The position numbers and the translations under genes were made by a program. A model generated the notes under the pieces. It ran no database searches, had not been told where the DNA came from, and saw only the letters and a list, made by a program, of their open reading frames with translations. Below, piece by piece: positions 1 to 11,706 of a stretch of 64,000 bases of DNA. Source of the DNA: Galeopsis tetrahit (taxonomy: Eukaryota; Streptophyta; Magnoliopsida; Lamiales; Lamiaceae); assembly GCA_963675135.1 (NCBI GenBank), contig OY776131.1, forward strand, positions 25,597,881 to 25,661,880. The letters are read 5' to 3'. How positions within the stretch are numbered: position 1 is the stretch's first letter; the number at the start of each line of letters is the position of its first letter.

Positions 1-604
1 AAAAGTGGAGTTGGCATCTCTTCCATTCCATCTGTCAATGACATACTGATCATAGACATACTCCCTTTTTGCTTCCTCCCATGAGTCATTCAGCTGAATT
101 GGCACCCATTTATCCAAGTAAGGATATTTGGTGTCCATTGGGATCAGCAGCTGTGGCTTCATCTTATTGTAAGTTGCTCTCTTCCTTCTTGGCTTCTGGA
201 AGTCTGCTCTTCTCTTATCTCTTGCTCTTTGTGCTTCATCCAGCAAGTCCATCTTTTCTTGGGCCCTCATCATGGCCAACTTCTGTTGTGTTTCAGGGTC
301 TTTGCCATACCCTTCATGAAACAGCTTTGATGGATCATTTAGCACAATCACTTTCTTCTTCTTAGGTCCAGGACCAAAGCCTTCTTCATATAGCTCTTTA
401 ACATCTTCAGAAGCTTTGGTACCTTCAGTGGACTTATTCTCAGGGGACTTTTCCTTTTCAGAGGATTTGTCCTTTTCAGCAACTTTGGACACTTCAGCAG
501 CTTTGGCCTTCTTTGAGATAGGCTCATCATTATCAACTCTGAATTCAGGTGGAAGATCAAGGCTGTTGGGAAAGTCAGTGAATGTCTCAACTTGTCTTTT
601 CTTC
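1..604. repeat. Direct repeat, left copy (ORF3 segment)
   Basis: Bases 1-604 match 11989-12592 with no difference that I could see, at a constant offset of 11,988. Identity ends at 604/12592, where the right copy passes into the Mutator-like element. The pair marks the same ORF3 segment in two tandem copies of the retrotransposon, and the identity implies a recent duplication. Confidence 0.95.
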
Positions 605-924
605 CCTTTTGTCCTCTTGATCTTTCCTCTAGTTTGGACACCTTCAGCATCTTTGTCCAAACCAGACACTTCACCACCTGGTCTTTGTTGTAGCCTTACT
701 CTTTCCTCTTGAGCTGAGGCCATAGAGTTCTTCAAGGCAAGTGCCAATTGCTCCTCTTCATCCAAATCATCCAAATTTAGCACTACTGGCTCCTTTCCCT
801 TTCCTTCAGGAGCTATGTCCTTACCCTTGACTGGGCTTCCAATCACTAAGGCACCTTTTGCCCTTGCTCTTTCCCTTTCCCCCTTTTTGGCAGCATCAAA
901 ACATTCTGGCTTCAGTTCACTCAT
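1..924 (-). pseudogene. Copia ORF3, C-terminal part (left copy, open at window edge)
   Basis: From an ATG at 924-922 the frame stays open to the left edge. It is in the same frame as the larger ORF3 piece at 949-3036, from which it is separated only by a TAA at 951-949. The product is very rich in Lys, Glu and Asp and has low-complexity runs of the type KxxEKDKSSEKEKS. Towards the window edge it becomes a more ordered segment containing KWVPIQLNDSWEEAKREYVY. The same segment occurs in the right tandem copy (11707-12592) and, diverged, in the second element (55738-57126). Function is unknown. I see no membrane segment or signal peptide. Confidence 0.8.
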
Positions 925-948
925 AGTAGTTGCCAATAAGGACTGGGC

Positions 949-3036
949 TTAGGTGAGAGACTTCATCTCTTCCAACAGATATACATTCTCATCATGTATA
1001 TTTTGCATCCTATCACTACTCAAGCTGAGGAAAGCTAGAACAGGCTTCATTTTCTGTTGGACAACCTCCTCCATGGTTGCCTTAAGAGATGCATCCAGTT
1101 GGGCTTTAAGGAGCTCAGTGAGGTTGGCCACTGCACCTTCAGCAATGTTGGCCAACACTTCTTGAGAAAAATTTTCTGAGGCTGCTTTCACCATAGCTAG
1201 CCTTTGCTCTTCAGCTCTTTGTCTTTGCAGGGCAGTCTTTCTCCCAAGTGCTTTCTTCACCACTGACCTCAATGTCTTCACATTCCTATTGTGGTTGATT
1301 CTTAGCAAGGACTGCTCTTTCTTTACATCCTTTGAAACTGACCTCATGGTGTTCTTAGCTTTGATAACTTCAGTGGAGATGGTTTGCAGACCAGTTTCAA
1401 CTCCACTGATCCTTGCCTCCAAGGTAGGTAACACCACATCCTCTGAGCCAGTTAGCCTCATCTCCACAGATGCCAAAGTTCTTCCATGCTTATCCAAGGC
1501 TCCAGAAGTTTCTGCATGAGCTGATTGGACTTGGTGAGCCAAGAAGTCCAACTTCTCTGATTGCATTCCAAGCAAGGCTTGTGCTGATCGACTATCAACC
1601 TGAATGGGTGCATCTGTTAAGAGATCATCTGCAAAGATTTGATCAAAGGTTATACCTGCAATATCAGACAAATCAAAAGCATCAGTAAAAACACACTTGT
1701 CTCCCTCCAATTCTTTTTCATAAGACTCTGATACATCAGCAGTCTTCTCCTCATTTTCAACTATTTCTTTTCTCCCTTCATTAATGATTTCCTCACTTAA
1801 AGGAACATGCCTCCTCTCATCAAGGGATTCCTGAAGTTCAGATTTGACTTCAAGAATAGCCTGCCCTTCCTCACTTATATCACCCTCATTTGGTGGTACA
1901 CTCACTATCCCAGTGATCACCACATCTCTATCATCCTCTACTCCCTCTGATTTTTCCACTAGATTCTCCTTTTCAACTCCATCACCTAATCCTGCAGCAT
2001 CTCCACCTTCAACAAGGTTCAAAGATGGCAGTTGTGGGGAGATCACAGTGCTTATGTCAACAGCCACTGAGTCATCCTGAATGATTAAGGGCTGATCAGT
2101 GTCCAACTCATCTGACACTGAATAGGCCTTAACCAAACCAGCCTCTAGTATAGGAACCTCCACATCTTTAGGCTGTGCCTTGGGTTCAGAAGAACCTTCA
2201 TTGGCAGATGTGTCCTTGGTTGTTTTACCACCCTTGGTCAACACCTCTGAAGTTACAGAGCCTTTCCTATGATAGGTTCTAGTGGGGTTGGAGAGTCTTT
2301 CTGAGACAGAAGGCTTAGGGAGGTTGGCTTGAGGGGTTTCAGGAGGGTTGGGTTTTGAGGGGTTTGAGGGATCATCAGGGGAATCATCATCATTAGAGCT
2401 ACTTTCAGGGTGTTTGATGCCCTTAGCTTTCCTTTCCCTCTCCTCATTGATCTTATTAGTTACCAACTCTGCAAAAATTTCCTCATCAGTGAGGAACCTT
2501 GTCTTTGAAACTCCAGCAAAGTGTAACAATCTGTTCTCCTCCACTTGCCACCAGTTTGCACCCTTATCTTGGATGACTTGTGATATCTCCATCATTGATT
2601 TGTCTTTCACATCAACAAGCATCCTTAGATCATGAAATGTCTTCTGAATTCTTGGAAATTCAGCAAGTTGTGGATACAAACTGTCCACAGTAGCCTTGGC
2701 TCCTCCTCTGAGCATACTTTCATAAGTATACTCCTCCTCATCTCCACTTGAATGGGGACTTTGGGTTATAGGGGAGTTGGCTCTGGGTTCTCCTAGTGTG
2801 GCTTCAGGAAGGTTTAATTCAGGAATATTGGCTTCAGATGGGTTGGGTGCAATAGAAGGATCTTCAGTTGCTTTTGAGAGCAATGGATCTGAAGGGGCTT
2901 TACTCAGGGGGGTTGGCTCAAAGAGTGCAGCTTCTAAAAGCTTTGAATAATTGAGCATAGATGAGTCAAGGGGAGACTGCAATCTTGTCTCATCTACTGC
3001 TATATCAGCTAGCACATCTATCCCACTTCTTTGCAC
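949..3036 (-). pseudogene. Copia ORF3, N-terminal and middle part, 695 codons
   Basis: This is the extra ORF downstream of pol. The first ATG is at 3036, but the frame is open back to a TAA at 3267-3265, and the region before the ATG matches the second element's ORF3 (shared motif YSPEG). The true N-terminal part, about 490 codons in the second element, is therefore missing here, and 3036 is probably not the original start. The protein is acidic and Ser/Pro/Glu-rich at first. After about residue 480 it has heptad-like sequence suggesting a coiled coil, then a Lys/Gln/Glu-rich helix. The TAA at 951-949 sits where the second element has a His codon, so it is a lesion and not the natural end. 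SIRE ORFs in this position are often called env-like, but I see no signal peptide, transmembrane segment or cysteine pattern to support that. Confidence 0.8.
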
Positions 3037-3267
3037 ATTCCCTTCAGGAGAGTATCGCTTTGTAAGATTGATGGGGGTGATAGGTTGATTGGTTGGGGTT
3101 ATATGGGTTTCAGGGGAGTTGGGCTCAGGGTTCTGAATTTCAGGGATGTTGGTCTCTAGTGGTTGATCTTCAGGGACCTTGGATTCTGGAGTACATGGAC
3201 CTTGATCTTCAGTTAAATCTTGGCATTTAATGCATGGAAAGTGACCTTTTGGGTGGGGGACAAATTA

Positions 3268-3548
3268 AATCCTTCAGTGATGATATCTGTAATTGGGACA
3301 GGTATCAAGGTAGACAATAATTACCCAAGATAGGGGCTTATCAAACCAAGGAAATAGTTTGATAGCCATGACAACTTATCTGACCCCACTTGGACAAGTG
3401 TCCTGAAGAGATGTGGACAAGGGTCCTGAATTCCAATGGATAAGTGTCCTGAATAATTTCAGCCATCTCTTCTGATCTTCAGTAGACTTGACCAAGTCTG
3501 CTGAGGATCTTTTCAGTTTCCATACTTCCCATTAACTTCTCATGAATT
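3268..3548. other. Spacer between pol and ORF3
   Basis: This short non-coding stretch separates the pol stop from the ORF3 frame. It contains several repeats of a GGACAAG(T/G)GTCCTGAA-like phrase around 3400-3450. In the second element the matching gap (61097-61770) is longer. No other feature is seen. Confidence 0.5.
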
Positions 3549-5828
3549 TTACTTGTCCAACTTCCCTGGATCAAGTAATCCCAACTCTGCTGATAGCTCC
3601 AGAAATCTTGCCTCTGCAAGTGGCTTAGTTAGAATATCAACTTTTTGATGATCAGTGTGGATCTTGACCAACTTTATGTCCTTCTTCTCCACATGGTCTC
3701 TAATGAAGTGATGCTTGATGTCCACATGCTTGCATCTTGTGTGCAAGACAGGATTTTGTGATATAGCAATGGCACTATTGTTATCACAAAATATTGGCAC
3801 TTCAGTAGAGTTGACTTTGTAGTCTCTTAGTTGTTGTCTCAACCAAAGAATTTGAGCACAACAACTTCCAGCTGCAACATATTCAGCTTCAGTGGTGGAA
3901 GTAGCCACTGTGTTCTGCTTCTTGGAGAACCAAGATATAAGCTTTTTGCCCAAGAATTGACAAGTCCCTGAAGTGGACTTTCTGTCAATTCTACATCCTC
4001 CATAATCAGCATCTGAGTAGCCAGTTAACTCTATGTTGTCATCAGCAGGGTACCAAAGGCCTAGATTTTCAGTGCCTTTGAGATACCTCAAAATCCTCTT
4101 TGCAGCCTCAAGATGGCTTTTCTTAGGATTTGCTTGGAACCTTGCACAAACACCTACTGCAAAGGTGATGTCAGGTCTGCTGGCAGTGAGATAGAGGAGT
4201 GAACCAATTATTCCTCTATACTCAGTAGTGTTGGTTGGAACACCACTCTCATCAGGATCCATCTTCCAATTTGTGTTCATTGGGATCCTTACTGGCTTGC
4301 TAGTTGTACACCCAAACTTCTTGATCATTTCTCTGGTGTACTTAGCTTGGTTGATGAAGATTCCTTCTTTAGATTGTTTGACTTGGAGACCTAAAAAGAA
4401 GTTCATCAACCCCATCATGGACATCTCAAACTTGCTTTGCATTAGCTTGGAGAACTTCTCACACAGCTTCTCATTGGGGGATCCAAATATTATGTCATCC
4501 ACATAAATTTGGACAAGCAAGATGTCTTCTCCTTCAGAGATTCTGAAGAGTGTCCTGTCCACAGTTCCCTTGGTGAATCCATGATCCAAGAGAAATTGTG
4601 ACAGTGTATCATACCAAGCCCTAGGGGCTTGCTTGAGTCCATATAGAGCCTTCTTTAGTCTGTAAACTTGGTTTCCAACCTCAAAACCTGGTGGTTGCTC
4701 CACATAGACTTCTTCCTTCAAAACTCCATTCAGAAAGGCACTCTTAACATCCATTTGGTACACTTTGAACCTCTTGTGGGCTGCATAGGCTAGAAAGAGT
4801 CTTATTGCTTCTAGCCTTGCCACAGGTGCAAATTTCTCATCATAGTCAATGCCTTCATGTTGGCAGTAACCTTTTGCCACAAGTCTTGCTTTGTTTCTGA
4901 CAATCACATCATTTTCATTCTTCTTGTTCTTGAACACCCACTTTGTTCCAATAACATCTTGATGTGAAGGCCTATCCACCAGCTCCCATACTTCATTTTT
5001 GGTGAATTGATTCAGTTCTTCCTGCATGGCTGTGATCCAATTGGCATCTTGAAGTGCTTCCTCAATATCACTTGGTTCTTGTTCTGACAAGAAACAACAG
5101 AAAAGAGCACTTTCACCATGAAATCTCCTTGTTTTGACTCCAATACTTGGGTCACCAAGTATTAGATCAGTAGGATGGTCAGACAACCAAGTCCTTCTTT
5201 TTCTGATCTCTTCAGTAGAGTTGTCCTCTACTGAAGTTGAGTCATTTAGATCATAAAATTCAGGATAATTGAATGCAGGATCTAATTCAGGATCATAATC
5301 AGAGGCGTTGTCCTCAATGTCAGGGACATTGGTATTTTCAACATTTTGAGTTCCCCCTAGAATATTTGATCCATTAACTACCTCAGCAGGGACTGCTTCT
5401 TCATTGGTAGTTGTTACCTGGATGTGAACTGGGATTGGATCATTCAGTTCACCAATCCTTTCAGTGGGATTTATTTCAGGAGGATTGCCTTCAGGATTGT
5501 TGTCCAATGTAGAGTTTTCAGGTAGGTTGGCTAGGACAACATCTATGAATTCAGTGTCTTTGTCTTTTAGGCCCAGTCTAGTTATCCTCTGTGTGATTTC
5601 CTCTGGTTCTAAGTTCTCATTCCTGAACTCATGAATAGATTCATCAAACACAACATGAGGTGTTTCCTCCACAATAAGAGTTTTCTTGTTGTAAACCCTG
5701 AAAGCTCTACTGATTTGAGAGTATCCAAGGAATATCCCTTCATCAGCTTTGCTGTCAAAAGCTTTCAGCTGTTCTTTCCCATTATTGTGAATAAAACATT
5801 TGCAACCAAAAATATGAAAGTATGACAC
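3549..5828 (-). pseudogene. pol: Copia pol: reverse transcriptase and RNase H
   Basis: A 759-codon open stretch with the copia RT core: the W-x-x-A-M-x-E-E-L entry motif, KWVFKNKKNEN, KARLVAKGY, FAPVARLEAIRLFLA, then the catalytic YVDD in QIYVDDIIFGS. It is followed by the SRPDI/GVCARFQ segment and RNase H (SDADYGGCRIDRKSTSG, TTEAEYVA, the CDNNSA and RCKHVDIKHHFIRDH motifs). It ends with the usual copia tail (LTKPL, ELGLLDPGK). The chain would act in the cytoplasmic virus-like particle to copy element RNA. The 5' part overlaps the integrase frame (5765-6937) out of register, so a frameshift near 5830-5870 separates it from integrase. RT itself looks full length and carries its active-site aspartates. 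Confidence 0.93.
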
Positions 5829-6937
5829 TTTAGGTAATCTTCCTTTCCAGAGTCATAGGGGGTTTTGCCTTGCCCCTTAGTGATCAAACATCTATTTTGA
5901 GTATGGCATGCTATGTTTATAGCTTCAGCCCAAAACCTCTTAGGTAAGTTTGAGTCAGCAATTAAGGTTCTAGCAGCTTCTTTTAAAGTCCTATTCCTTC
6001 TTTCTGCAACTCCATTTTGTTGGGGAGTTCTAGCTGCTGAGGTTTCATGAGCTATTCCATTAGATGTGCAATACTCATTGATGTATGAATTGATGAACTC
6101 AGTGCCTTTATCAGATCGTATCTTGATAATGCTAAGGCTTTTCTCATTTGATAGTCTCTTTAGTAGTTCAGGCAGTTTGACTTGAGTTTCCTTCTTATTA
6201 AGGAGAAATACTACCCATGTGAACCTAGAGAAGTCATCTACTACAACCAATGTATATTTTCTACCATTTATGCTTGCAGGGGTAATTGGTCCAAATAGGT
6301 CCATATGTAACAGTTCAAGTACCATTTCAGTAGAGATGACTGGTTTTCCCTTAAATGAGGCTTTAATCTGTTTTCCTTCTTGGCATGGTTTGCAAACATG
6401 CTCTTTAATGAAAACCTCATTAGGTAGTCCTTTAACTAATTCATTTCTAGCAATTTTGTTCATTGTTTTGAAGTTCAAGTGGTTTAGTCTTTTATGCCAC
6501 AACCAACTTTGTTCACTAGAACTTTTAGCAATGAAGCATGCAGCATCAGTAGACTTGTTCCAGTCTGCAAAATACACATTTCCTTTCCTAGTTCCAGTCA
6601 ATAGAGTTTGTTGAGCCTTATCTTTGATTAAGCATTTTCCACTAGAAAACTCAACATTGAAATCTTTATCACAGAATTGACTGATACTTAGGAGATTATA
6701 CTTGAGACCAGCCACATAAGATACATTGGATACTTTGATGTTACCAATCATCAAAGTACCATAACCTTTTGTAGTTGCTTGTGAGCTGTCTCCAAATGTG
6801 ACATTTGGGCCTTCTTTTTCAATAAAATCAGTGAGGAGTTCTTTGTTTCCAGTCATGTGCCTTGAACATCCACTGTCAAGGTACCATGCTGACTTTTTGC
6901 TCAAGCTCCTCTTCTTGTGGCCCATTGGTACCTGCAA
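5765..6937 (-). pseudogene. pol: Copia pol: protease and integrase
   Basis: The segment begins with the aspartic protease signature WYLDSGCSRHMTG. It continues to the integrase zinc finger (HKRLNH ... CKPCQEGK, an HHCC arrangement) and the DDE core: the first Asp in HMDLFGP, the second in RSDKGTEF, and the Glu in PQQNGVAERRN. Protease would cut the polyprotein and integrase would insert the cDNA in the nucleus. A TAA at 6940-6938 lies just upstream in the same frame as gag, and the apparent start at 6937 is only a TTG codon, so this is part of a broken polyprotein and not a separate gene. The 3' end runs into a different frame from RT. Confidence 0.92.
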
Positions 6938-7825
6938 TTAAATTGGTTTAGGTACCCTTTGAGTTTTGGGTCCTGAGAGGTTAGCTGTACCTTTAGGAAC
7001 CCAAACTTGCCTAATAACCCTGATTGATTCAAGGTGGCTAAGTTGTCTTCCTCTAGCATCTACATACACTGTCTTTCCCTTAAATGCCTTTGGGAAAGTA
7101 TGTGTGAATGTGTTAACTCTGTAAGTTTCAGGAGAGTTGTCAAATCTCCTGAACTTTTGAGTTCTTTGTGCTACTTGAGGGAATCTTTGAGGGAAGGCTT
7201 TCTTATGACCATTACCCTTTGGCATGAAGGGTTTTGGTTGTCTCATTTTATTTTGCCTTTGAGGATAGTTGTCCTTAGGTCTATTCAGTTGAGGCTTTCT
7301 CAGAAGAGTTGGCCTAGGCTGATTATACCTTGGATAGTTCCTCTGAACATTGTTCAGTGGAGTTGCCCTTCCATTGGGTCTACTCTGCTGACCAATATTC
7401 CTCTTATGTTCAGGAGCTTTGGCCATTTCCTTAGGTTTAGGCCTAGTCTCCTGAGCCACTTGAGTAGGCAGATCATCCATTTTGCCCTTTCCTTTATTCA
7501 GTGGCTGAATTACTTCATTTTCAGTTTGTGCCACTGATTTAACAAAGATTCTCTTAGTGTTACTTGTGGAAGCAACACTAAGACAAGGTGAAGATTCAAA
7601 TGGATCAAAACCTAATCCACTTCTTTGAGCCATAGGTCTTTGATAACTCTGAATTTCCTCTATTGCTCTAGAGGATTTCTTCAGAGCAGACATCTTTAGT
7701 TTCAGGCTCTCTTCACTTGATTTAAGAATGTCATATTCATGTGAGAGATTTTCAAATTTGGCATTGAGAATTTTAAGTTCAAAATCTTTTCTCTTCTGAG
7801 AGAGAAGTTGATCATCAATCTCCTT
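6938..7825 (-). pseudogene. gag-pol: Copia gag-pol linker region
   Basis: An ORF from an ATG at 7693 to a stop at 6940-6938; the same frame is open upstream to the gag stop at 7828-7826. The product is basic and rich in Pro, Gln, Asn and Arg (for example NYPRYNQPRP), as expected for the region between the gag nucleocapsid and protease. The upstream part (about 7700-7820) is charged and helix-prone. All three pieces (gag, this linker, protease-integrase) share one reading frame. The ancestor therefore had a single gag-pol ORF, now broken by nonsense codons at both ends of this piece. Confidence 0.8.
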
Positions 7826-9409
7826 TTATTGGTCAACTATCCTGAGATTTGCTTCCTCAAGCTCTCTCAAGACTTGTTGATACAACTCAGTAGATTTGAC
7901 ATCAACAACTGCCTCAGAGTTTTTGGCAAGTTCAATAGCCAATCTTTCATTTTCTCTCACACAGTTATCATGAAATTCTTGCAACATAGTGAAATCTTCC
8001 ATCAGCTTTCCAAGGGAAAACTTCAAGTTGACCTCACTATTGTTTTGTGAGATGAATGATGGTGAGCTAGAAGTAGAGGATACCTCATCATCCTCAAGAG
8101 CCATGTTGCAGACATCATCATCATCATCACTATTGGAGAACAGTCCATCAGAGGAGTTGAGGCTTTCAGCACTATCAGATTCTTCACCAGCCATCATGGC
8201 CTTTCTATTGGTGAACTTTCTGTCTCTTTTAGCTTGCCTCTCTCTTCTCTCCTTAGAGCTTAATTCAGGGCAGTCATACTGGAAATGCCCTTTCTTCTTG
8301 TAGTTATAGCACAAATCTTCATCATCATCTTTCTTTGATTCTTCTCTTCTCTTTGATGATGAGGGTTCAGCTCTACTGGACCTTCTCCTATCAGAGTACT
8401 TGTCCTCTGACCTTTTCTCTTCAGGCTTCTTGACCTCAGCCTGAGCTTCAGGGGAGTTGTACCTTCTCCTGAATTTGTTGTCTTGGTAGAATTTCTTGTA
8501 TCTACCAAACCTTGAATTTAGCTTTTCAAACCTCCTAGCCATCAAGGCTAGTTCCTCCTTCATTTCAGTCTTTGAGACTGACTTTGATGATCTTGGGGTG
8601 GACTGCATTTCTGGTTCAGCAGTTTTGGCTTTGAATGCCACTCCCTTAGTAGGATTTGAAGGTTCCTCAATAGGCTTTCTTCTATTGAGGTCGAACTCAT
8701 ATGCTTTGAGTTCAGAGAAGATTTGTTGCATGGGCATGGTGGAGAGATCCTTGGTGTTTTGCATCATTACAGCATAGACATCCCACTTTTGAGTGAGACT
8801 TCTTAGGATCTTCAATCCAACTTCTCTCTTGGTGTAGACCTTGCCCAATGAGTTGATTTCATTCATCACATCAGTGAATCTACCAACAAACTTATCAATG
8901 GACTCCTCAGATTCCATTGCAAACTGTTCAAATTTCTGCACAGCAACTTGGAGCTTATTCTCCTTGATCTTTTCAGTACCCTCACACATTTCAGCAAGAG
9001 TATCCCAAATTTCTTTGGAAGTTGTGCAGTGGTAGACTCTACCCATTATTGCATCTGGAATTGTTTGGTAGAGGGTGTTCATGGCAAGATAATTCAAGTT
9101 ATCTTTCCTCTTCTCATCAGCAGTGAAGTCATCTTCATCTTTGGGGAGCATCTCTCTTGGGTCTGCCTTTTGAGCCTCAATGACTTTGGGATTGACAAAT
9201 GTGAATACAAAAGGACCTCTTGTGATCACTCTCAGCATATCAGTGTGTAGAGATGCAAGATGAGCCCTCATTCTGATTTTCTAGAAATCATAGTTATCTA
9301 TTGAGAACATGGGCAGTTTGTGATGTGAAATGTGGTTGACTGGATTTGTAGCCATGTTGTCCAATCCTTGGACATCAGGAGGTGGAACAGCAGCATTGTT
9401 GTTGGCCAT
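7826..9409 (-). pseudogene. gag: Copia gag with amber stop and mutated zinc knuckle
   Basis: The start is chosen at the ATG 9409-9407, about 125 bases after the primer-binding site; the sequence opens MANNNAAVPPP, a typical copia gag start. An in-frame TAG at 9283-9281 follows after 42 codons, where family members have Trp in the YDFWKIR context. The remaining 481 codons restart at 9271. Gag landmarks are present: the capsid-like region with LxxxMCEGTEKIKENK, the SIDKFVGRFTDVMNEI motif and a CCHC-type nucleocapsid knuckle near 8305. In the knuckle the second Cys is Tyr (codon 8302-8300), giving C-Y-N-Y-x4-H-x4-C. The protein would form the virus-like particle and bind RNA. These lesions suggest loss of function. 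Confidence 0.88.
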
Positions 9410-9534
9410 ATTTCAAGAATAACCAGTTAGTTAAAACTTGATAGGATTTCAGATAGATCAGTTCAGTGACCACACCAAATATATGATTTTGAAAACAAAT
9501 ATGGTTTTTCAGAAGCAGTGGTCTTTGAACCCCT

Positions 9535-9546
9535 GCTCTGATACCA
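9535..9546 (-). promoter_or_regulatory. Primer-binding site for initiator tRNA-Met
   Basis: On the minus strand the sequence TGGTATCAGAGC lies two bases after the LTR end. It is the standard plant copia primer-binding site, complementary to the 3' end of initiator methionine tRNA, where minus-strand cDNA synthesis starts. Its position fixes the LTR as the 5' LTR of the left copy. Confidence 0.93.
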
Positions 9547-9548
9547 CT

Positions 9549-11190
9549 TGTTGGTCCTGAAAGGAGTATATAACAAGTGTATGGGGGGGGGGGAATACAC
9601 TTGTATGCAAATTCTTTTCAACTTGATCAAACCAGAGCTCAGCAAGGTTGTCTTGGACAACTCTGCTGAAGATGATTAACTCAACAAAGATAATCAAACT
9701 ACTAAGTATTATTGAGTACTTAGTTGAATAACTATCTAGGGGAGTTAAATGTGCGGAATAATGGTTGGCCCTTTTAGTTTAGACTCCTTTAGTTTCTGAA
9801 ATCACTTAGTCAATACAATACAGTCCAGTTTTCAGGGAACTTGTCCAAATAGGTTTTTGCACAGTCTTTGAGTAATATCCTTTGAAAGATCAGTTTGTGT
9901 GCAGTGTTGAATGTATGAAAGTACTTGGAATGTAAATCAACACAAGAGTTTATAGTGGTTTAGAGACTTAAGCTCCTACATCCACTTTCCCTGATTGAAT
10001 AGGATAATTTCTTCACTCTTGGAATTAACTTGTTTTATAGTGCCAAGGTGCACTTGATCAAGAACACCACTCTTGGTGAATTGATCCCTAGGATGTCTAG
10101 AGTCCTAGTACCCTCTTCTCAACTCAGAACTGAACTGTTCTTCTCTCAACAGTCAGCTCCTACCACTTCTACTACTACAACCTTCTCTCTTTCTCACTTG
10201 AAAGGGGTAAGGGTTGAAGTAAGGTTCCAACTAATGAGATATCCTTTACAATGAAGATCAGTGTATAAGGATAGGATATCTCTCTAAGCTTGTGTATGGA
10301 TATACAATGTAGTTCAGCTTAGATGAAGTGTTTGAAGACTAAGATAGTCTTTGAAAGCTTTGAAAGCACTCTAGCTTGTAAGAACTTGAGATTAGTTGGA
10401 TTGTGTTGAGATGCTTTCAAATGGTCTTCACACTTCTGTATTTATAGACAAATGAAGGATTTGCCCGTTGGAGAGGCAGCCTCAAATGTCTATAAATGTC
10501 TTCTTTCAGTTCTTCAACTTTGAAGACAGAATCTTGATAGTGACATGTCATCGTTTGGGAAATAAACGGCTGTATGAACTTTGTCTTCATTCTGCATCAC
10601 TCTTCCCAATGTCTGACTTTCAGATTTTCTTGTTAGAACATGGACATGACTTCTGAAGGTTGTTCCAATGATGGGACAACATTCCTCATCATTTGGACAA
10701 CTCTCCTTATCACTATCAGCAGTATTGCTTATCAGCAAGGTTGGCTTGCTCTTCTTCAGATGACTTGACTCATACCCTTTGCTTCACTTCCAGGTGATCT
10801 TAGCATGTTGATTTGTAGTTCTTTAGGGTGTGGTTGTCTCTATCTCTTCAGCATAGTTGACCTCAGGCTTTTAGAGCACTTGATCTTGATTAATTGTGCT
10901 GAGACAACTCCTCTGGACAACTCTCCTGATCAGCATAGTTGGTCTTCAAAAGACTTAGTGTTGTTTCCAGAGTTTGAGCCATTGAGGGGACTTGTTCTTG
11001 ATGCACTTCAAAGCATGTGTTCCCCCTCAATTTGTGCATCTAATCATCTAAGAGCTGCCTAACATCTTAGCTCCTCATCTAGCCTATATACTATATGTTC
11101 TAACATCTCTAGAACATACTCAATTAGACCTAGGCATGTCTAAAGGGGTTTTGGTATTAGATCAAAACATATCTCATTTTATTCCCAACA
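9549..11190 (-). repeat. Long terminal repeat, 1,642 bp, shared by two tandem copies
   Basis: The ends are the inverted hexamer TGTTGG / CCAACA. The left edge abuts the primer-binding site and the right edge abuts a polypurine tract, so this one LTR has a 5' role for the left copy and a 3' role for the right copy. It matches the LTR at 53800-55414 along its length with many differences. Short ORFs inside are not gene-like. Promoter and polyadenylation signals would lie here, but I did not assign them base by base. Confidence 0.9.
9573..9604 (-). promoter_or_regulatory. Conserved U5 hairpin with homopolymer loop
   Basis: Ten-base arms ACAAGTGTAT and ATACACTTGT flank a loop of 11 G plus one A (11 C in element sense). 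It lies about 25 bases from the LTR 3' end, so it would be in the RNA leader just upstream of the primer-binding site. The same stem with a different loop length recurs at 53823-53858 and 26379-26404. Confidence 0.65.
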
Positions 11191-11205
11191 ATTTCCCCCT
11201 TTTTG
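11191..11205 (-). promoter_or_regulatory. Polypurine tract of the right copy
   Basis: In element sense this reads CAAAAAGGGGGAAAT directly before the LTR TGTTGG end. It is the expected plus-strand primer for reverse transcription. The second element has the same tract at 55415-55429. Confidence 0.9.
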
Positions 11206-11706
11206 ATGATGCCAAAACCTATACATTTATGCAAAAGTGGCTTGGCTACACCTATTACATTTATCTTCAGAAGACATGGCTAAGGTCAATTATCCTGAAA
11301 AGCAATGTGTTAGTGTATTTACCATTCATGTTGTAAATAGGTTTCATAGATAGGCATAGAGAGATGAGTGTTTTCTTGATTCAAAATAAGTTCAACTATC
11401 ATTCAATTGAAAATCATTACAAGCATGTTGATAGTTGAAGTTAACATATCAGAGCATGAATCAATAACACTAGTTACATCAGAGCATTTCACTATACAAA
11501 ACATACCTAGAATTTTAGTATCAGAGCAAACACTAAAAAACTTAGCAGTATCAGAGCAGAACATCAGGTATCAGAGAATCATGCTTATATCAAAGCAATC
11601 CAGAGCATATCAGAGCAAACAGATTTTCATAGCACACCACATCAGCAATCTTGACCATATTTCAACATAGTTGTTTAATCAAGATAGGTCAGAAGACTTA
11701 GCCATT
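11206..11706 (-). other. 3' untranslated part of the copia right copy
   Basis: The stretch lies between the ORF3 stop and the polypurine tract. It contains many short repeats of TATCAGAGCA-like phrases (about 11440-11620), resembling the primer-binding-site core. No coding sequence is supported. Confidence 0.6.

Noticed and set aside
69..365. Plus-strand ORF repeated at 12057-12353 as a conserved gene
   Set aside because: It is the antisense shadow of copia ORF3; its identity comes from the tandem duplication.
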